Assembly (NCBI GenBank): GCA_014801865.1
Contig: JAAVDH010000030.1
Span: 1 to 47,986, forward strand
DNA length: 47,986 bases
Reading direction: 5' to 3'
DNA from: Bacteroides sp.
GTDB lineage: Bacteria; Bacteroidota; Bacteroidia; Bacteroidales; Muribaculaceae
A program made the translations under genes and the position numbers. Position 1 is the first letter of the stretch. Every line of letters begins with the position of its first letter. The notes beneath the pieces were generated by a model. That model was given only the letters and a program-made list of their open reading frames with translations, did no database searches and was not told the DNA's origin. Below, piece after piece: positions 15,266-22,906 of the stretch.

Positions 15266-16885
15266 CTATTCGGCTACAGCGGGCTCAGGTATCTCGAAGC
15301 TATCCAGCGCACGGGATATTACGGGATCATAGTCGTTCATCACTTCATAGTAAGCCGACGTACCGAGTGCATCGCGTGCTATAAGCGCCTTTACCACACT
15401 GAGAATAAGATCGCGGGAAATATTGATATAATACCATCGCGGTGCGAGTCCACCCTGTGACTGTGCAAATGACACGAACTGCGACAGCAACTGATCGTCA
15501 GAGGGAAGCATCTCAAGAAGTTCTCCCACTGAGCCTGACGCCGAAAGCTGCTCGCGATTGTCATCTACATATCTGAAGGCATACTTATGGAAGAGTCCCT
15601 TATTAAGCGCGTTGATATAATATGAAGTAGCTCCGGTAGTATCGTTTGGCACAAAGACATCGGGCATTATGCCGCCGCCGCCATATACCTCGCGGCCACC
15701 GATAGTATAGAAGGTCTCGCTCTTGTCAAGTTTCACACTGTCTACATTGAACGACTCGCCACGGGTGTAGCGGTCAATGATTTCCATCTCATAGTCATGA
15801 ATCTGACCGGGAGCGAAGGGCTTCTGTATGCATCGACCCGAAGGAGTGTAATATCGGCCTATCGTAAGGCGTATGGCGCTATTGTCGGGAAGCGACAGCT
15901 GATTCTGCACGAGTCCTTTACCGAATGAGCGGCGTCCTACGATAGATGCACGGTCATTGTCCTGCATCGCACCGGCGAATATCTCACTCGCACTAGCAGA
16001 TATCTCATCCATAAGCACCACAAGCCCCGCATCGATATACGATCCTGTACCGTCAGCCACTATCTCGTCCTTAGCCGACGATATACGGCCGCGGGTAGAC
16101 ACTATAGGACGTCCTCTCTGCAGAAACTCATTGGCCATCAGCACTGCCATCTCCATAAATCCGCCGCCGTTGCCGCGAAGATCCACGACATAACGTGACG
16201 CCCCTTCATCGGCAAGCTCCTTAAGCGATGTGATGAATTCACTGTAGGTATTGCGGCCGAACTTGTTGACCTTGACATACCCCGTAGTGTCATCGAGCAT
16301 ATAGCGCGAATCAATAGTAGTGACGGGAATCTCGCCACGTACCACACTGAACGACAGCAACGAGGGGTTACCGCCACGCTTCACACCGAGCTTCACCTCC
16401 GTACCCTCATGGCCACGAAGCTGCTTAATGATATCCTTGTCGCTTATATTGCGTCCGGCTACAATGGAGTCATTGATAGTCACTATACGGTCGCCTGCGA
16501 GCAATCCCACTTTCTCGGAGGGACCGCCGGATATAACCTCAAGCACGGTAATCGTGTCGGTCTGCATGTTAAACGTGATACCGATACCGCTGAACGACCC
16601 GTCGAGATCTTCGTTCACACCCTGCACGTCGTCGGCAGGTATATATACGGTGTGAGGGTCAAGCTTGGCCAGTATATCGGGAATAGATTTTTCGAGTATA
16701 CTGTCGGTATTCACCTCATCGACATATTGGTTCTCGATGAGTGACATGATATTGCTTATTTTTTCTGTAGCTCCCCACTGTCTGCCAGTGACAAAGAATC
16801 GGCTACCTATCCATAATCCTGCGGCAAAGGATAGCGCCACAAGAAGAGGCGCCCAAACTGATGTGCGTTTCCAGGAGTTATTCAT
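15266..16885 (-). CDS. S41 family C-terminal processing peptidase (CtpA-like)
   Basis: A 539-residue periplasmic protease with an N-terminal signal-anchor (about 11-33: VWAPLLVALSFAAGLWIGS). A PDZ domain spans about 90-175 (SFSGIGITF.. and GLLAGDRIVTINDS). The S41 catalytic core has DLRGNGGG at 235-242, the nucleophile in SASASE (S298 by alignment to E. coli Prc S452) and the base K323 in GRRSFGKGLVQ. Such enzymes trim the C-termini of envelope proteins. A C-terminal extension (about 400-539) is normal for Bacteroidetes copies. It lies between the dCMP deaminase and cyclo-ligase genes. The gap to the deaminase contains the palindromic element at 16974-17164. Confidence 0.92.
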   Translation of the reverse strand: MNNSWKRTSVWAPLLVALSFAAGLWIGSRFFVTGRQWGATEKISNIMSLIENQYVDEVNTDSILEKSIPDILAKLDPHTVYIPADDVQGVNEDLDGSFSGIGITFNMQTDTITVLEVISGGPSEKVGLLAGDRIVTINDSIVAGRNISDKDIIKQLRGHEGTEVKLGVKRGGNPSLLSFSVVRGEIPVTTIDSRYMLDDTTGYVKVNKFGRNTYSEFITSLKELADEGASRYVVDLRGNGGGFMEMAVLMANEFLQRGRPIVSTRGRISSAKDEIVADGTGSYIDAGLVVLMDEISASASEIFAGAMQDNDRASIVGRRSFGKGLVQNQLSLPDNSAIRLTIGRYYTPSGRCIQKPFAPGQIHDYEMEIIDRYTRGESFNVDSVKLDKSETFYTIGGREVYGGGGIMPDVFVPNDTTGATSYYINALNKGLFHKYAFRYVDDNREQLSASGSVGELLEMLPSDDQLLSQFVSFAQSQGGLAPRWYYINISRDLILSVVKALIARDALGTSAYYEVMNDYDPVISRALDSFEIPEPAVAE

Positions 16886-16973
16886 TTACGAAGCTGAAGA
16901 TAATGTATTTAAGCTAATTGAAATCTATATAATAAGACTTGAGTCTGTTAAGACATCAGTCTACTGAATCGCG

Positions 16974-17164
16974 CTATAGAAACTGTTTTAATTTATGTGC
17001 GAATGATTTTGAGAATATTTTTGGATGGATTTTGCAAGTTGAGGAAGGAGCGATGCGGGCATCGTGACTGACGAAATCTTGTCAAAATACGCCAAAAATA
17101 GCTCAAAATCAGAGCACACGGCATGTAGTAAAAAATTTGACATAAATTTAAACAGTTTCTATAG
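16974..17164. repeat. 191-bp near-perfect palindromic (MITE-like) element
   Basis: The ends are 25-bp inverted repeats with one mismatch (CTATAGAAACTGTTTTAATT.. at 16974-16998 and its complement at 17140-17164). Further in, GATTTTGAG..ATTTTTGG..ATTTTG..AAG (about 17006-17037) pairs with its complement at about 17079-17110. The centre CGATGC-GG-GCATCG (about 17051-17064) closes the hairpin. There is no ORF. Each inner arm carries a TATTTTTG (TAnnTTTG) box, one per strand. The element separates the dCMP deaminase from the S41 protease. Related pieces are at 1-118 and 40779-40876. Confidence 0.85.
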
Positions 17165-17172
17165 AGTCTTTG

Positions 17173-17616
17173 TCAAAGTTCGGGAATATGTACACACTCT
17201 ATCCCGGCCCGTTCAAGGAGGTCTATCCCATCGGTCATGCGGTAAAGCTCGTTGAAAACCACGCGCCTTATGCCGGCCTGAATAATGAGCTTGGCACATT
17301 CCAGACAAGGTGAGGCCGTAACGTAGAGCGTTGAGCCGTCGCTGGAATTATTGCTACGGGCCACTTTCGTTATGGCATTTGCCTCAGCATGAAGCACGTA
17401 TGGCTTAGTGACACCATGTTCATCTTCACACACGTTCTCAAATCCCGCCGGAGTACCATTGAAGCCGTCTGAGATTATCATCTGTTCCTTGACAAGAAGA
17501 GCCCCTACCTGACGGCGGGTACAATAAGAATTCTCGGCCCAGATTCCGGCCATGCGCAGGTAACGTCTGTCAGTAGTCTCCTGCTTGAAATTCGATGAGT
17601 TAGATATACGTTCCAT
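17173..17616 (-). CDS. dCMP deaminase (deoxycytidylate deaminase family)
   Basis: A 147-residue zinc enzyme that deaminates dCMP to dUMP for dTTP synthesis. Zinc ligands and the catalytic glutamate are H76 and E78 (HAEANAI) and C104/C107 (SPCLEC). The N-terminal RYLRMAGIWAENSYC..RRQVGALLV is typical of the family. I start at ATG 17616 (MERISNS): a -7 box lies at 17628-17635, so the longer open frame from 17649 would begin upstream of the promoter. It is the first gene of the set with the S41 protease and the cyclo-ligase, although the long hairpin behind it may attenuate read-through. Confidence 0.9.
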   Translation of the reverse strand: MERISNSSNFKQETTDRRYLRMAGIWAENSYCTRRQVGALLVKEQMIISDGFNGTPAGFENVCEDEHGVTKPYVLHAEANAITKVARSNNSSDGSTLYVTASPCLECAKLIIQAGIRRVVFNELYRMTDGIDLLERAGIECVHIPEL

Positions 17617-17627
17617 GAATTGCGCCA

Positions 17628-17635
17628 CAAAGTTA
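17628..17635 (-). promoter_or_regulatory. -7 box (TAACTTTG) of the dCMP deaminase gene
   Basis: CAAAGTTA on the plus strand reads TAACTTTG on the minus strand, 11 bases before ATG 17616. The leader would be only a few bases long. This box decides the start codon. Confidence 0.55.
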
Positions 17636-17911
17636 CGCTTTTTTCCCACATATTATTATTCTCGCAGAGGCAAAATATGACCGATGTGACCGCATTATCG
17701 CAATTAACATATCTTCGCATTTAGTTTAAATAATCTCAAAATACATCCCACGTCTCTAACCTTCACCATGCTCAAAGGTTGTAGAAATAAATCCCAAGTA
17801 CTTGCTGACCGTACATAGCCAGCAGTCTTGGCCACTATTGGTCTATCTAACAAACTATTTTATTCACCCTCGATGGCTTAGTGCCATAGTCTCTTAAAAT
17901 TACTATTCCCT

Positions 17912-18418
17912 ATGAGCAACACTTCATTCCGTTCACGTCTGATAGGTTTGCAGACTAATTTACTCAATTTCGCAATTGTGCTTACCTCCAACAAAGACGA
18001 TGCCTACGACCTGCTTCAGGATACCACCCTCAAAGCTCTCGACAACGAAGAAAAATACACCGACAACACCAACTTCAAAGGATGGGTGTTTACCATCATG
18101 CGCAACATTTTTATCAACAAATACCGTCGCATGATGCGCGCTGCCACGATTATTGATACCAGCGACGACCTCTATCAGCTCAACCTCCCACAGAACTCCG
18201 GCTTCGACTCACCCGAAAGCTCTTTTGCCGTCAATGAAATAATGGGAGCGATACAAGCCTTCCCCACCGAGTATCGTGTACCGTTCAGCATGCACCTCGC
18301 GGGCTTCCGCTACAGCGAGATTGCCGAAAAGATGCACCTTCCCCTCGGCACTATCAAGAGCCGCATATTCTATGCCCGCCAGAATCTTCGCTCCACCCTC
18401 AAGGACTACCAGCAGTAA
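17912..18418 (+). CDS. RNA polymerase sigma factor, ECF-like sigma-70 family
   Basis: A 168-residue protein with sigma region 2 (about 10-80: DAYDLLQDTTLKALDNEEKY and FKGWVFTIMRNIFINKYRR) and region 4 (about 112-162: FPTEYRVPFSMHLAGFRYSE, then the helix-turn-helix MHLPLGTIKSRIFYARQNLR). The short acidic linker and lack of region 3 mark an ECF or small group IV factor. No FecR-type or other anti-sigma gene is adjacent, so control must act elsewhere. Bacteroidales have a family of such stand-alone factors. The 300 bp upstream show no match to TAnnTTTG, so it may depend on another sigma factor or on itself. Confidence 0.92.
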   Translation: MSNTSFRSRLIGLQTNLLNFAIVLTSNKDDAYDLLQDTTLKALDNEEKYTDNTNFKGWVFTIMRNIFINKYRRMMRAATIIDTSDDLYQLNLPQNSGFDSPESSFAVNEIMGAIQAFPTEYRVPFSMHLAGFRYSEIAEKMHLPLGTIKSRIFYARQNLRSTLKDYQQ

Positions 18419-18433
18419 CCGTACCACACATAA

Positions 18434-18490
18434 GGAGATAAAAAAACGTCCGCGTGTCAGATCCTGACACGCGGACGTTTTTTTATCTCC
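18434..18490. terminator. Bidirectional terminator, 27-bp perfect palindrome
   Basis: The arms 18434-18460 and 18464-18490 are perfect complements around a 3-base loop. The sequence is GGAGAT, seven A, CGTCCGCGTGTCAG, loop ATC, then the complement with seven T. It ends the sigma factor gene (+) and directly abuts the stop codon of the PCMD gene (-, 18491), serving both. Confidence 0.95.
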
Positions 18491-19468
18491 TCATAGCTCC
18501 ATCCCTACATTGTCAAGGTAGAGGGTGAGTCCCTCTGTTCCCACGTAAGGCTCGGCACTGCCGGCGCTAAGCATCATTATCATATGGGTAGGAGTCTCAT
18601 CCGCCGAAGCCCAGCCTACCTCCTCGACAGGCACAAGTTTGCCTTTGGAATTAAGTGCGTAATAGGCATTGTCGCCACGGCGCAGTCCTACTGTAGCGTC
18701 CTTGCCATACTGCGCTGAGGCATCGCCGTACTTAAGCGGCACACGATGGCCCGTAGTCCAGTCTACCGACTTGCCGTAACGCTCGGCTCCGGTAGCCACT
18801 CTCTTGGCGTATATCTTGCCGTCAGCTGTCTCCCAGCGTTTCTGAAGAAGCACAAACACCATGGCTTCGTCATGCCCCGGTATCTCCTTCTTGCTGCTGA
18901 ATCCTGTAGAGCGCACACGCGAATTAGCTCCTTTGGGCATCTCTACCTTATAGTCCATCACCATTGCCGTAGGACGCGACGTATAGGGTATGCCCATATC
19001 CATCTTTGAGTAGGGATTAGAGGTAGAGGTGATCGGCTCATACATTCGTCCGAGGAATACCGACCCTGCCACCATCACGTCCATATTGATTATCCCTAAT
19101 ACCTTTACGGTCTCTATCTTGGTCGTAAGACGAGCACACTTATTGCCACCGCCTCGGTCAAAGGGATACACGGCATTCGACGTTTTCGTCACGCCCGACA
19201 CATGAGCATAGACATTGCTCGTAGCCCAAGGCGAATTACCTGCAGGCACATACGCCTTATTGCCATTGATAGTAGCCGTAGGGCCTATCTCGTACACTGT
19301 CTTTTCATGACCGCCTATGATGGCCGATTCCTTAAGATTGCGGGTCACCCAATTGTTGAAATTACCATATCGTATGGGCTCCACTTTGCCTTCGGCAGCC
19401 ACCATACCGGGAACACTCCCGAGGCACGCGGCAAGCATAAGACCGTGTAAGATTCCTCTTTTTTTCAT
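18491..19468 (-). CDS. PCMD-domain (putative carbohydrate metabolism) exported protein
   Basis: A 325-residue exported protein. I start at ATG 19468, which gives a clean signal peptide (MKKRGILHGLMLAACLGSVP.., cleavage near AAE). The longer open frame lacks one. Most of the protein is a beta-rich jelly-roll module typical of PCMD proteins (Pfam PF13201), with the conserved end HMIMMLSAGSAEPYVGTEG then LYLDNV. In Bacteroidales these are surface or periplasmic and often linked to glycan or fimbrial loci. The exact ligand is unknown. No lipobox or sorting tail is seen. The gene converges on the sigma factor, sharing the 27-bp palindromic terminator. Confidence 0.8.
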   Translation of the reverse strand: MKKRGILHGLMLAACLGSVPGMVAAEGKVEPIRYGNFNNWVTRNLKESAIIGGHEKTVYEIGPTATINGNKAYVPAGNSPWATSNVYAHVSGVTKTSNAVYPFDRGGGNKCARLTTKIETVKVLGIINMDVMVAGSVFLGRMYEPITSTSNPYSKMDMGIPYTSRPTAMVMDYKVEMPKGANSRVRSTGFSSKKEIPGHDEAMVFVLLQKRWETADGKIYAKRVATGAERYGKSVDWTTGHRVPLKYGDASAQYGKDATVGLRRGDNAYYALNSKGKLVPVEEVGWASADETPTHMIMMLSAGSAEPYVGTEGLTLYLDNVGMEL

Positions 19469-19558
19469 AACCAAAAATATTAACGCACGACCGTGGCAGT
19501 TGAAACGATTCTTTGCCGGACTACCCGGCGCGGCCATGCAGAGACCAATAATTCTTTG

Positions 19559-19566
19559 CAAATTTA
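19559..19566 (-). promoter_or_regulatory. -7 box (TAAATTTG), candidate promoter of the PCMD gene
   Basis: CAAATTTA on the plus strand is an exact TAnnTTTG on the minus strand, about 90 bp before ATG 19468. No -33 TTTG is evident. Confidence 0.4.
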
Positions 19567-19748
19567 ACACTTTGACACGATATATGGTTCTGCCACGCCG
19601 TTACAATTCTGTAGAAACAACCCTACTTTTATCTACAAAAAGAGATGGACCGCTCCGCCTCTGCGAAACGATCCATCAGGTTAGAAATCAATTCTATTAT
19701 TATTACTAAGTCACAATTTTAATCTGTAGTGTGGTCACTCATTCTTCC

Positions 19749-20954
19749 TTATTCGGGCAGAGAGAAGATCACTATGCGGTTCCAGTTATTGGTGTCATAC
19801 ACCTGAGTGTCAGAGCCGAAGCCTTCTACTGCGATACGTGAGGAGGCGATGCCATAGTCGTTGACCAGTGCGTCAGCCACAGCCTGAGCACGACGCTTCG
19901 AGAGATCCATGTTGTAGCTTGAAGAACCGGTATCCTTGTCGGCATAACCGCGAACCAGAATCTTCACTTCAGGATTAGCCTTAAGCCATTCGGCGGTGTT
20001 GTACACATTTACCATCTCTTCGTTGCTGATGCGGGCAGAGTTGATGCGGAAGCGTACGCTGGCCATCATGGGCGCCTCGACTGTGGTGGTCTGTTCTACG
20101 GCCACTACTTCGGGGCAGGGAAGCTGAGCCTCAGCTGTAGCGAGAGCTGCTGAAGTGGCAGCGAGATCTGCGCGGAGGTCGTTGACCTGATTGTTCAGAG
20201 TATTGATGTACGACATATAGTCACAGGGATTGTAGCGGGTATACTTTCTGCCACCTATATTGATGATGAAACCGCCGTAAACCTGACCGATGACATCGAT
20301 TGAGCGATGGTTGACAAAGTTATTGAGATTATCGCCATAAGCGTTCATACGACCTTCTGCGAAGAAGTCAACATACTTGCACAGACGCAGGCGGAGCTGA
20401 ATACCGGCTGATACGGGAAGTGTCCATGAGTTGCTCTTGGGCTTGCCGTCTTCGCCATTGATGTTAACGTAGCTGTCACCGTAGTCCCAAGTGTAAGTTC
20501 CGCCGAGACCTACGAAGGGAATGATGCTGAACACACGGTTGGGGTTGGGACCGGCGATAGAATTAAGCATATCCCACATGAAGTCAACGTTGAGGTTGGC
20601 ATACTTAGCCTTGTTATACTTCACTGCGTCCCAGTGCATCGCACCATAATAACCCGAGAAGCGGAAACCCATATAAGGGCTAAACCAGTGGCCTACGCCT
20701 ATATTGTAGAGAGCTGTATAGTGAACCTTCGGGTCACCTACCTCGAGGTTTCTTTCGGTAAAGTTACCGAACACACCGGCGCCAAGCTGAATATTCCAGT
20801 TGTCACGCCATGAACATGAGTAGTGATCCTTACAATCTACTGACTCGGTGAGCACGACCTCTTCTACGCTTACGGTTGTATCCTGTGCGTGAAGATTATT
20901 AGCTGACATAAACATGCCGCCTACAGCAGCCAGAAGTAATAAGTTCTTTTTCAT
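19749..20954 (-). CDS. OmpA family outer-membrane protein
   Basis: A 401-residue outer-membrane protein. The signal peptide ends near residue 23 (ANNLHAQ). The N-terminal two thirds is a beta-barrel (alternating aromatic strands such as YTALYNIGVGHWFSPYMGFR). A short coiled coil (about 250-280: YINTLNNQVNDLRADLAATS) links it to a peptidoglycan-binding OmpA domain (about 295-401), with the conserved VRGYADKDTGSSSYNMDLSK and RRAQAVADALV. It ties the outer membrane to the cell wall and is usually abundant. The leader contains a hairpin (21020-21060). The gene is monocistronic between the PCMD gene and the divergent yqgE operon. Confidence 0.92.
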   Translation of the reverse strand: MKKNLLLLAAVGGMFMSANNLHAQDTTVSVEEVVLTESVDCKDHYSCSWRDNWNIQLGAGVFGNFTERNLEVGDPKVHYTALYNIGVGHWFSPYMGFRFSGYYGAMHWDAVKYNKAKYANLNVDFMWDMLNSIAGPNPNRVFSIIPFVGLGGTYTWDYGDSYVNINGEDGKPKSNSWTLPVSAGIQLRLRLCKYVDFFAEGRMNAYGDNLNNFVNHRSIDVIGQVYGGFIINIGGRKYTRYNPCDYMSYINTLNNQVNDLRADLAATSAALATAEAQLPCPEVVAVEQTTTVEAPMMASVRFRINSARISNEEMVNVYNTAEWLKANPEVKILVRGYADKDTGSSSYNMDLSKRRAQAVADALVNDYGIASSRIAVEGFGSDTQVYDTNNWNRIVIFSLPE

Positions 20955-21019
20955 CTCTCTTAGAAATACTTAATTAAACAATCTAAATAACCAATATTAA
21001 AACATTTCTTTTGTTAAAA

Positions 21020-21060
21020 GTAACTGTCGCGAGAATCATTATCGTATCCCCGGCAGTTAC
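21020..21060 (-). promoter_or_regulatory. Inverted repeat in the ompA upstream region
   Basis: GTAACTG (21020-21026) and CAGTTAC (21054-21060) form a 7-bp stem around a 27-base loop, 66-106 bp upstream of the OmpA start codon. It could be an operator or a leader hairpin. No TAnnTTTG box is found nearby. Confidence 0.35.
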
Positions 21061-21142
21061 AAATCAAACATCCTAAAGTCGCAAAAGGTTTGCTCACCGC
21101 TGAAAAAAATTGCGAAAAAAGACGAGAACAGCATTTTCCTCC

Positions 21143-21177
21143 GTTATTAAAAAACAGGGAGCACACTCCTTAATAAC
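21143..21177 (+). other. Stem-loop upstream of the yqgE operon
   Basis: GTTATTAA (21143-21150) pairs with TTAATAAC (21170-21177). Inside, GGAG-CACA-CTCC forms a second stem. It lies 44 bp before the ATG at 21221, so it would sit in the leader or near the promoter. Confidence 0.4.
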
Positions 21178-21220
21178 AGCAGCATGCTCCTCAACCCTCC
21201 TAACCCACATACTCCTGAAT

Positions 21221-21823
21221 ATGAAATTCGATTCCATCCTCTTCAACATAAACCTCCCCACCGCCAACCCCCATCAGGGCGCACTCCTTGTAGCCGAACC
21301 CTTCCTGAAAGACGACTACTTCCTTCACGCCGTGATATGTCTTATCGACTATGACGGCGGCGACAGCCCCGCCATGGGGATAGTGCTCAACCGCCAGACA
21401 GCCTACTCCCTCCAGGACCTCATCGAGAACATCACTGTCGAAGAAAAGATACCCGTCTATTGCGGTGGCCCTGTGTCGTATGACCGTCTCTACTTTCTCC
21501 ATACCCTCGGCGACATTCTCCCCGGCGGACGTGAGGTGCGTCCCGGCCTTTGGGTCGGAGGCGACTTTGAGGCTATGATTGACTACATCAATTCGGGCTA
21601 CCCCATCGATGACCGCATACGCTTCTTCGTAGGCTACAGCGGATGGACCAAAGGCCAGCTCAGTCAGGAAGTTGAAGCCCACACATGGGCCGTAGCCGAG
21701 ATCGAGTCCAACGACAAACTCTTCACCCTGAGCGAAGATGAGCTATGGCACGATGCCGTGCGCTCTCTCGGCCACGAACATCGCGGCTGGCTTTTCCATC
21801 CCCGCAACCCTCACGCCAACTGA
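21221..21823 (+). CDS. YqgE/AlgH family (UPF0301) protein
   Basis: A 200-residue cytoplasmic protein. The family signatures are present in order: GALLVAEPFLKDDYFLHAVI, GIVLNRQT, PVYCGGPVSYDRLYFLH and RFFVGYSGWTKGQL. The biochemical role of this family is unsettled; AlgH was linked to alginate regulation in Pseudomonas. I start at ATG 21221 (MKFDSIL), where family similarity begins. The upstream part of the open frame is unrelated. It leads a tight operon (8-bp gap) with a glycosyltransferase, flippase and head-GIN lipoprotein. Confidence 0.9.
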   Translation: MKFDSILFNINLPTANPHQGALLVAEPFLKDDYFLHAVICLIDYDGGDSPAMGIVLNRQTAYSLQDLIENITVEEKIPVYCGGPVSYDRLYFLHTLGDILPGGREVRPGLWVGGDFEAMIDYINSGYPIDDRIRFFVGYSGWTKGQLSQEVEAHTWAVAEIESNDKLFTLSEDELWHDAVRSLGHEHRGWLFHPRNPHAN

Positions 21824-21831
21824 TCCCCCAC

Positions 21832-22887
21832 ATGCCTACCCCACTGTTTTCCATCATCTTACCCATGTATAATGCCTCGGCACACATCGCCGAGGCCATC
21901 CGTGCCGTCAAGGCGCAGACCCTTTCCGACTGGGAAATGATCATCGTCGATGATGCCTCTACCGACTCCTCCCTCGATGTAGCCCACCGCTGTGCCGAAG
22001 GAGATGAACGTATCCGTATCTTTTCGCTCAAGGAAAACTCCGGCAGTGCCTTCCGTCCGCGCCTTGCTGCCCTCCAGGATGCCGCCGGAGAATACATCGT
22101 AGAGCTTGACGCCGACGACACCATCGAGCCCGCCTACCTCCTCAAACTCTCCCGCGCCCTCACCTCCCCCCTCCCTCTCCCCTCTTCGTCCCCCGCATCG
22201 TCGCTTGCGACGAATCCCCCCTTCAATTCCCCTCTTCCCTCCCTTCCCATTGATGCCGCCTTTGCCCGGTTCATCAGACCCGATACCACCCCCGTCCTCT
22301 CCGACGAACTCCCCCCCTCCACCCACCTCACCGGAGCCGAGGCCCTCGCCGCCACTTTCGGCGGATGGCGCCACAGCGCTATGGGAGCCATACGCCGCCG
22401 CCTCTACACCGATGCCCTTGAGCGCTTCGGCATGCCCGATGCCGGCATCTGCAGCGACGAAGTGCTTACCCGGCGCATACTTGCCTGCACCTCCGAGGTC
22501 GTGATTACCGATGCCCTCTACATCTACACCCCCAACCCTCATTCCGTCACCCGCCGCCCCACGCTCAAGCTCTTCGACCCCATAGAATCGGCCTTTGCCG
22601 CCCTCTCCCTCTCCAATCTCGTAGGCTCGCGCGACGTCTGGCAATCCGCCTCACGAGAGTTTTACCATGCCTTCATCCACATGGCACACCTTTACCACAC
22701 CTTTGTATTTGAGTCGCAGGCCGACAACAATGATGTCCGCCTCCGCCTCCGCAATATGTTCGACCGTCTTGCCGACCAACGCTTCCGCCGCGTCATCCCC
22801 CTGCCCCACCGTATGGCCATGAAGACCGGATTCGCCACATTCATGAAATTAATCGCTCTCAGAAAGCGACAAGTAAGTAAGAATTAA
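21832..22887 (+). CDS. Family 2 glycosyltransferase with in-frame repeat insertion
   Basis: A 351-residue GT-A fold glycosyltransferase. PMYNASAHIAEAIRAVKAQT begins the nucleotide-sugar domain. IIVDDASTDSS (about 40-50) and the DxD-type ELDADDT (about 93-99) bind sugar-nucleotide and metal. The C-terminal half ends in a basic amphipathic tail. It probably acts on the inner membrane face in surface polysaccharide synthesis, with the flippase that follows 19 bp later. Residues about 112-138 are a Pro/Ser-rich stretch created by a dispersed palindromic repeat (22185-22214) and its polypyrimidine flanks. This would be an unusual insertion between the catalytic core and the acceptor region. The start is ATG 21832. 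Composition is strikingly C-rich. Confidence 0.88.
   Translation: MPTPLFSIILPMYNASAHIAEAIRAVKAQTLSDWEMIIVDDASTDSSLDVAHRCAEGDERIRIFSLKENSGSAFRPRLAALQDAAGEYIVELDADDTIEPAYLLKLSRALTSPLPLPSSSPASSLATNPPFNSPLPSLPIDAAFARFIRPDTTPVLSDELPPSTHLTGAEALAATFGGWRHSAMGAIRRRLYTDALERFGMPDAGICSDEVLTRRILACTSEVVITDALYIYTPNPHSVTRRPTLKLFDPIESAFAALSLSNLVGSRDVWQSASREFYHAFIHMAHLYHTFVFESQADNNDVRLRLRNMFDRLADQRFRRVIPLPHRMAMKTGFATFMKLIALRKRQVSKN
22185..22214. repeat. 30-bp dispersed palindromic repeat, copy 1 (inside CDS)
   Basis: It starts TTCGTC and ends GACGAA, with an inner CGTCGC-TT-GCGACG hairpin. It is 29 of 30 identical to 25326-25355 and 26088-26117. All three copies sit in C/T-rich tracts. This one is read through in frame by the glycosyltransferase. 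Confidence 0.9.
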
Positions 22888-22906
22888 TAAAAGTGTCTGG
22901 ATTTAA

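Noticed and set aside
21859-22644. Antisense Gly/Glu-rich ORF opposite the glycosyltransferase
   Set aside because: Low-complexity composition mirrors the C-rich coding strand; no start context, promoter or family features.
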